Assembly (NCBI RefSeq): GCF_046530675.1
Contig: NZ_CP172558.1
Location: 372,001 to 436,000 of the forward strand
Source: Chitinibacter sp046530675
Lineage (GTDB): Bacteria; Pseudomonadota; Gammaproteobacteria; Burkholderiales; Chitinibacteraceae
Length of the DNA: 64,000 nucleotides
Direction: 5' to 3'
Shown in pieces: positions 35,712 to 44,393 of the stretch; the first letter of the stretch is position 1, and every line of letters begins with the position of its first letter. The notes below the pieces were generated by a model. The model ran no database searches and was not told the DNA's origin. It saw only the letters and a program-made list of their open reading frames with translations. The position numbers and the translations under genes are program-made.

Positions 35712-35765
35712 AATATCCCGGATAAAAGGTGTCGTATAAGTAAGGCACGATCCGGGATATTTTTT
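35712..35765 (+). terminator. Terminator of prmB
   Basis: Stem AATATCCCGGAT/ATCCGGGATATT of 12 bp followed by a T run. Confidence 0.85.
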
Positions 35766-35825
35766 GCACCGCACAACAAGCTGAATTTATACTGACGCCA
35801 ACTTGAACAAACCAATTGGATCGTC

Positions 35826-35969
35826 ATGCTGGAGTTTTTGCTCATTACGCTGATTGTTCTCGCCTGCCTGCCTTTTATTCCCTGGGCCAGCCTTAGTCGG
35901 AAAAAGAAATCGCTGCTCGACCCTAGCGTAGACCCTTACATCATGCCTCCCGGCAAAAAGAAAGATTAA
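35826..35969 (+). CDS. Small single-pass membrane protein (47 aa)
   Basis: MLEFLLITLIVLACLPFIPW forms one hydrophobic helix, followed by a basic stretch (SRKKK) and a polar tail ending in PGKKKD. No clear ribosome site. The frame is open and the hydrophobic-then-basic layout looks real, but no family is recognised. It stands between the prmB terminator and recQ. Confidence 0.5.
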   Translation: MLEFLLITLIVLACLPFIPWASLSRKKKSLLDPSVDPYIMPPGKKKD

Positions 35970-35986
35970 GCGAGCAATACCACCAT

Positions 35987-36035
35987 AGGTATATTGCCAC
36001 AAGCATTTTATTTATTGATCTACAAACAAATACCC
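35987..36035. repeat. 49-bp palindrome, copy 14 (one end mismatch)
   Basis: Left AGGTAT, right exact ATACCC, 49-bp span; AT-rich inside. It lies between the 47-aa gene and recQ. Confidence 0.65.
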
Positions 36036-36116
36036 ACCCAAAGTACTAATCCAGTCTGATGCGCTGATCGCAGTACAGCGACGATTATCCCCAAGCCGCG
36101 TACAATAGCGCCGCCT

Positions 36117-37922
36117 ATGCAGACTAAACACCCCGCCCTTCACTACCTCGAACACGTTTTCGGCTACCGCGCCTTTCGCGGCATGCAGGAACAGATCGTC
36201 AACGCGCTGTGCGCGGGTCAGGACGCGCTGGTCCTGATGCCAACGGGCGGCGGCAAATCGCTGTGCTATCAAATCCCGGCGCTGGTTCGAGATGGCTGCG
36301 CGATTGTCGTTTCGCCACTGATCGCGCTGATGCAGGATCAGGTCGAAGCGCTGCTCGAACTCGGTGTCGCCGCGGCGTTTTTAAATTCAACGCTCGACGC
36401 CGCCACAGCGCGCGAAGTTGAAAACGATTTCTTAAGCGGCAAACTCAAGCTGCTTTACGTCGCGCCCGAGCGACTGATGACGCAACGTTTTCAGTCCTTG
36501 CTGCGTCAAGCGCACATTTCGCTGTTTGCCATCGATGAAGCGCATTGCGTTTCGCAATGGGGGCACGATTTCCGGCCTGAATATCTGGCGCTCTCGGTGC
36601 TCGCCGACGATTTTCCAGACGTACCGCGCATCGCACTAACGGCGACCGCCGATCACGCAACGCGCGCTGAAATGAAGCAGCGCCTGCATCTGGAAAACGC
36701 GCAGGAATTTGTCGCCAGCTTCGACCGACCGAATCTGCGCTACACCATCGTCGAGAAAAAAACTGCGCGCGATCAATTGCTGACCTTTTTACGCCGCGAG
36801 CACGAAGGCGATTCGGGAATCGTTTACTGTTTATCGCGCAAAAAAGTCGAAGACACCGCCGCATGGCTGCGAACCAAGGAAATCAAAGCGCTACCGTATC
36901 ACGCCGGGCTCGACGCCAGCGTTCGCGCCAAGCATCAGCAGATTTTTCTGCGCGAAGAAGGCGTGGTGATGGTTGCGACGATTGCCTTTGGTATGGGCAT
37001 CAATAAACCCGACGTGCGTTTCGTCGCGCATCTGGACTTGCCCAAATCGATTGAAAACTACTATCAGGAAACCGGCCGCGCCGGCCGCGACGGACTGCCT
37101 GCGAATACCTGGCTGGCGTATGGCTTAAACGACGTGATGCTGCTCGCCGAAATGATCGAACAAGGCGGCAGCCCGGAAGAACAGAAACACGTCGAGCGCC
37201 GCAAACTCGACGCGATGCTGGGCTTGGTTGAAGCGACCGAATGCCGTCGCTCTGTATTGCTCGGCTACTTCGGTGAACAAACCGTGCCGTGCGGCAACTG
37301 CGACAATTGCCTGAACCCGCCGCAACTCGTTGAAATGTCTCAAGCCGCGCAAAAAGCGTTGTCCTGTGTGTATCGCACCGGAAATCGTTTTGGCGTCGGG
37401 CATCTGGTCGACGTGCTGCGCGGCAAAAGCAATCCCAAAGTCGTCAGCCATTTGCACGACAAAATCAGCACTTTCGGCATCGGCAAAGACATCGACGAAG
37501 CAAGCTGGCGCGCGGTATTTCGCCAACTGCTCGCCAAAGGCGCGCTGCAACTCGCACCCGAAGGCCACGGCGGGCTGCAACTGACCGACGCAGCCCGTCC
37601 GTTTTTGAAAGGCGAAAATCCACTCTACCTGCGCGCGCGCACCGAGAAATTCAGCTATCGCGGCGACAAAGGCAGCGAATTTAGCTCGGAAGCCGATCAG
37701 GCGCTGTGGCAAGCGCTGCGCAAACTGCGCAAACAACTCGCCGACGAAATGGAAGCCCCGGCCTACCACGTTTTCGGCGACGCCACGCTCAAGGAAATGG
37801 TACGCCTACGCCCGCTCGATCATTACGAACTCTCGCGTATCAGCGGCGTCGGCGATCGAAAACTGGAAAAATACGGCGATGCGTTTTTGCGGGTGTTGAA
37901 CGAGAATTACTTGGGGGTGTGA
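36117..37922 (+). CDS. recQ: ATP-dependent DNA helicase RecQ
   Basis: 601 aa. 3'-5' DNA helicase for recombination and fork repair. Walker A MPTGGGKSLCYQIPAL, DEAH box IDEAHCVSQWGHDFRPEY, YYQETGRAGRDG, the zinc cysteines (CRRS...CGNCDNC), the winged-helix RQC region and a C-terminal HRDC domain (DHYELSRISGVGDRKLEKYG) follow the usual order. No ribosome site is visible; a TACAAT -10-like hexamer ends 10 bp before the ATG, so the transcript may be nearly leaderless. Confidence 0.93.
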   Translation: MQTKHPALHYLEHVFGYRAFRGMQEQIVNALCAGQDALVLMPTGGGKSLCYQIPALVRDGCAIVVSPLIALMQDQVEALLELGVAAAFLNSTLDAATAREVENDFLSGKLKLLYVAPERLMTQRFQSLLRQAHISLFAIDEAHCVSQWGHDFRPEYLALSVLADDFPDVPRIALTATADHATRAEMKQRLHLENAQEFVASFDRPNLRYTIVEKKTARDQLLTFLRREHEGDSGIVYCLSRKKVEDTAAWLRTKEIKALPYHAGLDASVRAKHQQIFLREEGVVMVATIAFGMGINKPDVRFVAHLDLPKSIENYYQETGRAGRDGLPANTWLAYGLNDVMLLAEMIEQGGSPEEQKHVERRKLDAMLGLVEATECRRSVLLGYFGEQTVPCGNCDNCLNPPQLVEMSQAAQKALSCVYRTGNRFGVGHLVDVLRGKSNPKVVSHLHDKISTFGIGKDIDEASWRAVFRQLLAKGALQLAPEGHGGLQLTDAARPFLKGENPLYLRARTEKFSYRGDKGSEFSSEADQALWQALRKLRKQLADEMEAPAYHVFGDATLKEMVRLRPLDHYELSRISGVGDRKLEKYGDAFLRVLNENYLGV

Positions 37923-37948
37923 GGTGTGAGGCTGCAGAATACCCATGC

Positions 37949-37997
37949 ATGTATATCCATAAAACTATTTATCATCAACACCTACAAGGCAATACCC
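37949..37997. repeat. Degenerate 49-bp palindrome, possible copy
   Basis: Right end ATACCC exact, left ATGTAT. It follows the recQ stop. Weak member. Confidence 0.35.
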
Positions 37998-38079
37998 ACA
38001 AGCGTCGGGTGGAAAAATTCCACTGGGGTTTGCACACTCGACCAAACTCCGATTTCGCTTCGCTTTATCGGAGCTACGC

Positions 38080-38262
38080 GGGCTGGTTTATCAGGCCAAA
38101 GTCAAACTTGCACAAAGCAAAATGAATATCGAGGGGCGTTGGGTGAATCTTGCGCCGGGAATGGCGGTCAGCGTCGAAGTGAAAACCAGCCAGCGGCGGA
38201 TTATTGAATATTTCCTGTCGCCGCTGATGGCGTATGTGAGTGAGAGTGTTCGGGAACGATAA
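38080..38262 (+). pseudogene. Remnant of a HlyD-family type I secretion adaptor (C-terminal end)
   Basis: The frame ending at TAA 38260-38262 encodes RGLVYQAKVKLAQS followed by LAPGMAVSVEVKT and RRIIEYFLSPLMAYVSESVRER. This is the characteristic C-terminus of HlyD/LapC periplasmic adaptors. No adaptor start or membrane domain exists upstream: the sequence before it is a 49-bp-type repeat and recQ. So about 60 residues of a roughly 400-residue protein remain. It points to a lost type I secretion system. Confidence 0.75.
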
Positions 38263-38274
38263 AGAGGAAGTCGG

Positions 38275-38868
38275 ATGAAAAATAAATGGTGTTTGGCTTT
38301 TGCCTTGGTCATTGGGCTCAGCGCTTGTGGCTCCGAAATTGTTACTTGGCAGGAAGAGGCTAAGCAGGCTGATGGCTCTATTTTGCTGTTGGAGCGCACG
38401 ATACGTATTGGTGGTGGGCATGAGATCGGCCAGAGCGCGCCAGTAGCATCGGAGTCTATCAGCTTTATTCACCCCAAAACGGGAAAAAAAATCACCTGGA
38501 ATTCGCCGACGGATTTGCTGATGTCAGTAGATCCAATGTTAGTGCAATTGGATGGAGATAGAACTCTGGTGCTAGTAGCCCCTCGCTCTAGTGTGGATCT
38601 CGATCATTATGGTCAACCATGCCCCCCTTTCGTACTGCAAGAAATACGCAATGGAAAAATAGAGAACAAACCCGCACAAGAGCTCCTTGAAAAATTTAGA
38701 TTTATGAATCTAGTGTTTTACCCAAAAATAAAAAAAACACTACAGAGAATAAAAGAAGAAAAATTTCTATCGGTCAATGTGATTAGAGATATAAATTCAG
38801 GTGGAACCAATAAAAAATTAATGGCTATTGACTACAGCTACAAACCAAATTCGTACAAATGTGAATAG
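38275..38868 (+). CDS. Unknown lipoprotein
   Basis: 197 aa. Lipoprotein signal peptide with lipobox LSAC (lipidated Cys near residue 18). The mature protein is not recognised; it has SFIHPKTGKKITW and MLVQLDGDRTLVLVAPRSS stretches and ends in a cysteine-containing tail. It starts 12 bp after the HlyD remnant with a GAGGAAG ribosome site, so it was probably part of a secretion/lipase locus now decayed. The second half is strongly AT-rich, unlike the neighbouring genes, which suggests transfer. Confidence 0.65.
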   Translation: MKNKWCLAFALVIGLSACGSEIVTWQEEAKQADGSILLLERTIRIGGGHEIGQSAPVASESISFIHPKTGKKITWNSPTDLLMSVDPMLVQLDGDRTLVLVAPRSSVDLDHYGQPCPPFVLQEIRNGKIENKPAQELLEKFRFMNLVFYPKIKKTLQRIKEEKFLSVNVIRDINSGGTNKKLMAIDYSYKPNSYKCE

Positions 38869-38881
38869 TGAGAATAGATAA

Positions 38882-39043
38882 ATGAACACTTCAGATTATG
38901 CTTTGTTGGCTGGAGCGGCCTATGATAAATCGCGATCGGACGTCAACAAAATTCCACTGCCCGATGGTTTTATTGAGCCTCGTCATCATACGAATGAAAC
39001 CGCCACTTTGGCGGTTTTTCTTTGCCTGTTGTCATTGATCTAA
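38882..39043 (+). pseudogene. Truncated lipase-like gene start
   Basis: The frame MNTSDYALLAGAAYDKSRSD followed by VNKIPLPDGFIEPRHH resembles the N-terminus of class 3 lipase/VCBS-type hydrolases, which are large secreted proteins. It then runs into a terminator hairpin (38997-39021) and stops at 54 codons. The catalytic part is gone. Family assignment is from memory of N-termini and is tentative. Confidence 0.5.
38997..39021 (+). terminator. Rho-independent terminator
   Basis: Stem AAACCGCC/GGCGGTTT plus T run; probably the original 3' end of the decayed lipase locus, now fused to the truncated frame. Confidence 0.8.
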
Positions 39044-39077
39044 CTATCTAACTTGGATTGGCGGCTATGCGCCGCGG

Positions 39078-39123
39078 CACTCACTTTCTTTGCTTCGCCT
39101 AAAGAAAGTAAGCAAAGAAAGGC
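39078..39123. repeat. Palindromic REP-like repeat, left half, split by an IS
   Basis: Hairpin arms CTTTCTTTGCTT and AAGCAAAGAAAG. The other part of the repeat (GACCCCGGCATCTGCGTCCC onward) is found after the IS at about 40537, so the IS divides it. Confidence 0.65.
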
Positions 39124-39210
39124 AATGGGATGGACTCCTCCCTCTGATACGGCATCGATGTGCCAGACTGGAAGTGTCAGCCAACAGTCACACAGAACAA
39201 GGAGTCCACC

Positions 39211-40254
39211 ATGTCTATTATCCGCATTGGCCTTGATCTTGCCAAAACCGTTTTTCAAATTCACGGCGTGAATCACAAAGAAGAAGTCATTTGCACTCGA
39301 CAATTACGTCGGTCGCAATTGCTCGACTTCTTTAAAAAGCTCACTCCTTGCTTGATTGGCATGGAGGCTTGCTCTGGCGCGCATCACTGGGCACGTCAAC
39401 TGCAATTGATGGGGCATACCGTCAAGCTGATTGCGCCCCAGTTCGTTAAACCCTACGTCAAAGGCAACAAGAACGACGCCAACGATGCGGCCGCTATTTG
39501 TGAAGCCGTAGGTCGGCCATCGATGCGCTTTGTGCCCCTCAAAACCATCGCCCAACAAGATTTACAGGCACTGCACCGTATCCGCAGCGAACTGGTGCAG
39601 CAGCGCACCGCCAAGGTCAATCAAATCCGTGGTTTGTTGGGGGAGTACGGGATTGTGACGGCTCAACGGATTGAGTCACTGCGCAAAGCATTACCAGAGC
39701 TACTGGAGGATGCCGAAAATGGCTTAACCCCCGACTTCCGTGCCCTGCTTAATGGTTTGCGCGATGATCTGGTGTATCTCGACGAGCGAATTGCCACTGC
39801 GGATAAACAAGTGCAACAGCAAGCGCGCGAAAATACACAAGCATTACGTTTGCAACAATTACGTGGGATTGGCCCCATTACCGCGACCGCCTTGATTGCA
39901 GCGATAGGCCAAGATGCGCATCACTTTAAACGCGGCAGAGACCTCGCCGCTTGGATAGGCTTAACACCGGGGCAGCACAGCAGCGGTGGTAAGGAGCGGT
40001 TACTGGGCATCAGCAAGCGGGGCGATACGTATCTGCGCACCTTACTCATTCATGGCGCACGTGCTGTAGTTAAAACGGCATTAGGCAAGACGGATAGGCT
40101 GAGTGTATGGATTCAAAGCCTGTGCAGTCGGCGTAACAAAAACATTGCCGCCGTTGCGTTAGCCAATAAAACGGCACGAATGGTGTGGGCATTACTCAGT
40201 CGCAATATGGATTATGACCCCGACTTTGGTTTAGCAAGGGGTGAAGTGGTTTGA
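39211..40254 (+). CDS. IS110-family transposase (IS1111 group)
   Basis: 347 aa from ATG 39211 with GGAG 6 bp upstream. N-terminal RuvC-like DEDD domain (IIRIGLDLAKTVFQIHGV, then KNDANDAAAICEAV) and the C-terminal transposase_20 domain with LRGIGPITATALIAAIG and GLTPGQHSSGGKERL, which carries the catalytic serine region. These enzymes are guided by a bridge RNA made from the element's non-coding end. The frame is intact, so the element may be active. Confidence 0.93.
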   Translation: MSIIRIGLDLAKTVFQIHGVNHKEEVICTRQLRRSQLLDFFKKLTPCLIGMEACSGAHHWARQLQLMGHTVKLIAPQFVKPYVKGNKNDANDAAAICEAVGRPSMRFVPLKTIAQQDLQALHRIRSELVQQRTAKVNQIRGLLGEYGIVTAQRIESLRKALPELLEDAENGLTPDFRALLNGLRDDLVYLDERIATADKQVQQQARENTQALRLQQLRGIGPITATALIAAIGQDAHHFKRGRDLAAWIGLTPGQHSSGGKERLLGISKRGDTYLRTLLIHGARAVVKTALGKTDRLSVWIQSLCSRRNKNIAAVALANKTARMVWALLSRNMDYDPDFGLARGEVV

Positions 40255-40519
40255 AGCGTGTAGTAGAAAATGGGGTTTGTAGTGGCAATGTGTAACGAAT
40301 AAAATCCAGTCCGATTGCGAAGCAAGAAGCAGTGATGGCCAAAAGGTTGAACCGGCGGCAGGCAAACCTGACGGGGTCCAAGTGCGAAAAGCACGTGAAG
40401 GCGATGAGGACCTGCCGCGCGAATAGCCCATCATGGCCCGGGTCATTAGGCCCAATGCGAAGGCCGGATATACGTGAGCAGTCGATCCGACAACCAGAAC
40501 TGTGAAATGCTTGCAAGCT
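40255..40519 (+). ncRNA. Candidate bridge RNA region of the IS1111-type element
   Basis: In IS1111-group elements the guide (bridge) RNA is encoded downstream of the transposase. This 265-bp non-coding stretch has several GC-rich segments able to fold (for example CGGCGGCAGG...CCTGCCGCGCG at 40352-40420) and ends at the right inverted repeat. The exact RNA ends and loops were not determined. Confidence 0.45.
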
Positions 40520-40540
40520 GGGAGGAGTCCATATACGACC

Positions 40541-41112
40541 CCGGCATCTGCGTCCCGCTACGCGGGATTCCCTCGCTGCGGACAGTCGAGGCGGCGGTCG
40601 CGCTTAACAAAACAAGCGCAACCGAAACCCCGCCCCGCCTGTTTACCCCTTCGGGTATCCCGCGTCGCTAAGCGGCAAAGCCGCTAAGCTTTGGCGTCAC
40701 CTCACTCGGCGCTGATGCAGGGGAATCCATGTCATTCCACCGTTGCAGATACTTATCACCCGTATTGCCAGCTAAAGCCCGAAAACATTGATTTTGTCGA
40801 TATACCCTACTGCTGATTAGAACGAATTGCCCGTGGAGACGCGCCGCTTTAAAAAGTCATGGCGAGGTTTTAAGCCGCGTAGTGTTTGAGCGTCGCGACG
40901 TTAGCGCGACGCGAGTTGTAGCGGCGCCTCGCCGTGGCTTTTTCAAGCGGGGTTTCGCGGTGATCGGGCAGCGCGAGGGTTGCAAGGGGCGGGCAAGACC
41001 GCCCCTTGCTCGTCCGGCGGGCGAAACCGCCGGTTTATCGCCTGCGGCAGCAGGCTAATCACGACTTTCGGTGCAATTCGCCCCGCTCAGTGCACCCTAC
41101 AGAATTACTCCC
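40541..41112. other. 572-bp non-coding, repeat-rich stretch
   Basis: It starts with the right part of the split REP-like repeat, then shows CGTCGCGACGTTAGCGCGACG (40891-40911), a GCAAGGGGCGG/CCGCCCCTTGC hairpin (40982-41010) and GGCGGGCGAAACCGCC. A cccGTATT...ATACCC segment (40759-40807) may be a decayed 49-bp palindrome. No gene is supported. Confidence 0.6.
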
Positions 41113-43665
41113 CTACTCCTGCAACATCAACATCGGCGTTGTTTTGGCCAGCTTCATCAGCCGTCGCCAGAGCGTGATTGCGCTCAAAAGCATGCCGGTG
41201 AATGCCGAGTAGATCGGCAATCCCCAATTCCCCCCCCAGGGCAGCTCGAAGATTTCGTGCGCGATATACCATGCGCCGAGCGCGGCGATTGCGCCGGCCA
41301 TCAGTCCGGCCACGGCGCCGAGCAGCAGGCTTTCGAGCCACCAGATTTGTGCGATTCTGCGTGTGCTGGCGCCGAGTGCGCGCATCAGTGCGGCCTCGTG
41401 CCGACGCTCGGCTTCGTTGGTGTCGAGTGCGGCGAGCAAGACGGTCAGCCCGGCGAGCATGCACATGACGAAAACCAGCCGCAGCGCGGCGGACGCGAGC
41501 GAAATCACCGATTCGACTTGCGCCAGGACTTGCCGCACGTCGATGACGGTGACATTGGGCAAGGCATGCACGAGGTCCGGAATAAACTGCTGGTTCGATT
41601 CGCCGCGCGGAGGCTGATTCGACTTGACTCCCAGCAAGGTCGGCGGCAGGTAAAAACTGCTGATCAGGCTACCCGGCTGCTCGCGCATCATCGCGGCCGA
41701 ACCAACGACAAAGAAATTGGCGCGAAACGATCCCCAGTTCACTTTGCGTAAATTGACCACCGGCGCGGAAAGCTGCGTTCCGGCAATGTCAAAAGTCAGC
41801 GTGTCGCCGATTTTGATGCCAAGCTGCTCGGCCAGACCGGACTCGACCGACCAGCCGGGCTGATCGGCGCGCAAAGGCAAGCCCGCAACGCGCAGATTAT
41901 CGGCGCGCTCGTCTTCGCCCCACGACAGATTGAATTCGCGCTCGGCCAGCCGCTGTGCGCGCGGCTCGGCGAACGATTTTGGAATCACCGCCCGGCCATT
42001 TTGCAGCACCCAGCGGCCGCGTATCATAGGCTGAATTTTTGGCGCAGGCAGGCCGGCTTGAACAAACTGCGCGGTGAACATCGCCTGCTGTTCGGGCTGC
42101 AAATTGACGGCGAAAAAATTGGGCGCGTCGCTTGGCACTTGTTGTCGCCACGCGCTCAGCAAGTCGTTTTGCACAACGGTCAGCAGCCATAGGCCACACA
42201 GCCCCAGCGTCAAAGCCGCCAGTTGCGCGAGCAATAATCCGCGCTGACGCAACATTTGGCGCAGCGCGATTTTGGCTGCACCTTGCCGGAAAACCGCTTG
42301 CAGGCTTTTCAGCAGCAGCCACGACAAGGCGGCGACCAAGGCCAGCGCCAGCACAATACCCCAACCCACTATGGCCGCCAGTTTCAAGTCCATCGTGATT
42401 TGCAGCAAGATACCCCCGAAGGCCAGCAAGGTAATGCCATATTGCCACAGCCAGTTGATGTCCAGCGTCAGCTCACGGCGCAGTACGCGCAGCGGCGGTG
42501 TTTTCGCCAGATTGAGCAACACGGGCCCAGCGGTTCCCAGCAGCAAGACCAAACCCAACAGGCTCGCCCAAGCCCACGGTAAGAGCGTTCCACCCGGCAA
42601 CGGCGCGGGTAACTGATCGGCGATCAGATAAACCAGAATGGTCTGCGCCAGCCAGGCCAGCGCTCCGCCGAGCAAGGCGGCGAAAAAAACGAGCAGCAAG
42701 AGCTGGCCGAGCAACAGTGCACGCACCTTGCGCTGGCTCGCGCCGAATGTTCGCAGCAGGGCGACGGTATCGAAATGCCGCAAGGCAAAACGCCGTGCCG
42801 CCAGCACAATCGCCACCGCAGCGAGCACACCGGCGAGCAAGGCGGCGAGGCGCAAAAACTGTTCGGCGCGATCGATTGCCTGTTTGAGTTCGGGGCGCGA
42901 TTCGCGAATATTTTCCAGCCGCTCGCCGCGCGCAAGCTGATCAACGACTTGCGACTGCCAGCGCGACAAACTGCTGTCACTACCGGCAACCATCAGCCGG
43001 TATTTGACGCGGCTACCAAAACCGATCAGCCCGCTGCGCGGCAAATCCGCTTCGCTGATGATCAGCCGTGCCTGCAGGCTGGCAAAATCAAACGCGGCGT
43101 CGGGTTCGCGGTCAATAATGCCGCGCACAGTCAGCGCCAACTGGCCGAGCTGAACCCGTTCGCCGACTTTGACTTTCAGCAATGCCTGCAGACGCGGATC
43201 GATCAGCACTTCGCCCGGCTTCAGCGGTAGCGCAATATTCGATGTCTGCGGCTGCGCGACCTCCGGCTTCAGCGTCACTGGATTGAGCAGCAGGAGCTTG
43301 CCGCGCAGCGGATAAGCCGCGCTGACCGCCTTGACCGAAGCCAGAGTCGTTTGCTCGCCAAAGCTGACCATGGAGGGAAAAGTCGCGCTACTCGCGACCT
43401 GCAAGCCCGTTTGCTGCGCCAGCTGTTGCCAGCGCGGTTCAATTTCATGATCGGCAATCAGCACCAGATCGGCCGCCTGCAACTGATTGGTCTGACCAAG
43501 CAAGAGCAACTGAACGCGCTCGGTCAATGAGCCGACAGCACTGAGCGAAGCAATCGCGATCACCAGCGCGAGCAGCAGGGTTTTATATTCGCCAGCAATC
43601 ATGCTGCTGCGAAAAAGCCGCAAGCTTAATTGGCATAGCAATATCCAAGACCGGGGTATCTTCAT
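41113..43665 (-). CDS. ybbP: FtsX-like ABC transporter permease (YbbP family)
   Basis: 850 aa with about ten membrane segments and two FtsX/MacB-like halves, matching the large YbbP permease that pairs with YbbA. The N-terminal helix (KTLLLALVIAIASLSAVGSLTERV) is followed by a long extracytoplasmic domain, then helices near 260-520 and at the C-terminus. Its ATG overlaps the ybbA stop as ATGA. The system is linked with lysophospholipase TesA in E. coli; it probably handles lipids or hydrophobic compounds at the envelope, but the substrate is not known. Confidence 0.88.
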   Translation of the reverse strand: MKIPRSWILLCQLSLRLFRSSMIAGEYKTLLLALVIAIASLSAVGSLTERVQLLLLGQTNQLQAADLVLIADHEIEPRWQQLAQQTGLQVASSATFPSMVSFGEQTTLASVKAVSAAYPLRGKLLLLNPVTLKPEVAQPQTSNIALPLKPGEVLIDPRLQALLKVKVGERVQLGQLALTVRGIIDREPDAAFDFASLQARLIISEADLPRSGLIGFGSRVKYRLMVAGSDSSLSRWQSQVVDQLARGERLENIRESRPELKQAIDRAEQFLRLAALLAGVLAAVAIVLAARRFALRHFDTVALLRTFGASQRKVRALLLGQLLLLVFFAALLGGALAWLAQTILVYLIADQLPAPLPGGTLLPWAWASLLGLVLLLGTAGPVLLNLAKTPPLRVLRRELTLDINWLWQYGITLLAFGGILLQITMDLKLAAIVGWGIVLALALVAALSWLLLKSLQAVFRQGAAKIALRQMLRQRGLLLAQLAALTLGLCGLWLLTVVQNDLLSAWRQQVPSDAPNFFAVNLQPEQQAMFTAQFVQAGLPAPKIQPMIRGRWVLQNGRAVIPKSFAEPRAQRLAEREFNLSWGEDERADNLRVAGLPLRADQPGWSVESGLAEQLGIKIGDTLTFDIAGTQLSAPVVNLRKVNWGSFRANFFVVGSAAMMREQPGSLISSFYLPPTLLGVKSNQPPRGESNQQFIPDLVHALPNVTVIDVRQVLAQVESVISLASAALRLVFVMCMLAGLTVLLAALDTNEAERRHEAALMRALGASTRRIAQIWWLESLLLGAVAGLMAGAIAALGAWYIAHEIFELPWGGNWGLPIYSAFTGMLLSAITLWRRLMKLAKTTPMLMLQE

Positions 43666-43702
43666 ACAAAGCTCACCTTATCTTGGCTTTGACCACATAC
43701 CT
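43654..43702. repeat. 49-bp palindrome, copy 16 (one end mismatch), over the ybbA/ybbP junction
   Basis: Left GGGTAT exact, right ATACCT, 49-bp span, internal CAAAGC/GCTTTG pairing. It covers the ybbA stop, ybbP start and their overlap. Confidence 0.65.
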
Positions 43703-44393
43703 GCCAGTCAATAGCCTCGCCCGCTTGCAAGCGCAGCGAATGCGAGCAGCGCGTCGCCAGCGTTTCGTCGTGCGTCACCAGCACCAGCGTCGTCCCCGTT
43801 TCGCGGTTCAGGTCGAACAGTAAATCAGCAATCACCGCGCCGGTCGCACTATCGAGGCTGCCGGTCGGTTCATCGGCAAACAGAATGGCGGGCTTGGGCG
43901 CAAAAGCACGCGCCAGCGCAACACGCTGCTGCTCGCCACCGGACAACTGCCGTGGGCGGTGTTGCATACGTTGCGCCAGACCGACGCGCGCCAGCCAGTG
44001 GCGGGCTTCTGCTTCGGCATCCATCTTGCCCGCCAGCTCAAGCGGCAGCATGACGTTTTCCAGCGCGGAGAGCTCGGGCAGCAGCTGAAACGATTGAAAA
44101 ACAAAACCGGCCAGCTCGCCGCGCACCTTGGCACGTCCGTCTTCATCCAGATTTTGCAGCGGATAGGAGCCGAGTATCACCTCGCCCTGAGTCGGCAGAT
44201 CCAGCCCGGCGAGCAAGCCCAGCAGGCTAGATTTTCCCGAGCCAGAACGACCGACGATGGCTAAACTCGCGCTACGCGGTAAACTGAAACTGATGTCGTG
44301 CAAAATGGTCAATGAGTGAGCGACAGTTGCATCGCGCCCAAGCTGTTTATGCACATTGCGCACTTCAATCATCAAAGGAATCTGTTCGGACAT
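43662..44393 (-). CDS. ybbA: ABC transporter ATP-binding protein (YbbA family)
   Basis: 243 aa from ATG 44393. Walker A GRSGSGKSSLLG, Q loop FVFQSFQLLPELSALENVMLPLEL, signature LSGGEQQRVALARA, Walker B ILFADEPTGSLD and the switch VTHDE are intact, as in the LolD/MacB group. Partner of YbbP. Its start codon shares two bases with the tesA start on the other strand (CATG at 44391-44394), so each promoter must lie inside the other gene. Confidence 0.92.
   Translation of the reverse strand: MSEQIPLMIEVRNVHKQLGRDATVAHSLTILHDISFSLPRSASLAIVGRSGSGKSSLLGLLAGLDLPTQGEVILGSYPLQNLDEDGRAKVRGELAGFVFQSFQLLPELSALENVMLPLELAGKMDAEAEARHWLARVGLAQRMQHRPRQLSGGEQQRVALARAFAPKPAILFADEPTGSLDSATGAVIADLLFDLNRETGTTLVLVTHDETLATRCSHSLRLQAGEAIDWQVCGQSQDKVSFV

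Larger units (their letters stand above)
39126..40536 (+). mobile_element. IS110-family (IS1111-type) insertion sequence
   Basis: About 1.41 kb; ends approximate. It has subterminal 13-bp inverted repeats ATGGACTCCTCCC (39130-39142) and GGGAGGAGTCCAT (40520-40532), the hallmark of the IS1111 subgroup, and one transposase gene followed by about 265 bp of non-coding DNA. It is inserted in a palindromic repeat. Confidence 0.8.

Noticed and set aside
39084..39121. Hairpin before the IS taken as a terminator
   Set aside because: No T run, and the sequence is a widespread palindromic repeat divided by the IS.
40759..40807. CCCGTATT...ATACCC as a palindrome copy
   Set aside because: The left end is shifted and mismatched; noted only as a possible decayed copy within the non-coding stretch.
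41071..41751. 226-aa frame antisense to ybbP
   Set aside because: Rich in Gln/His/Arg as expected for the reverse of a Leu/Ala-rich membrane protein; no family.
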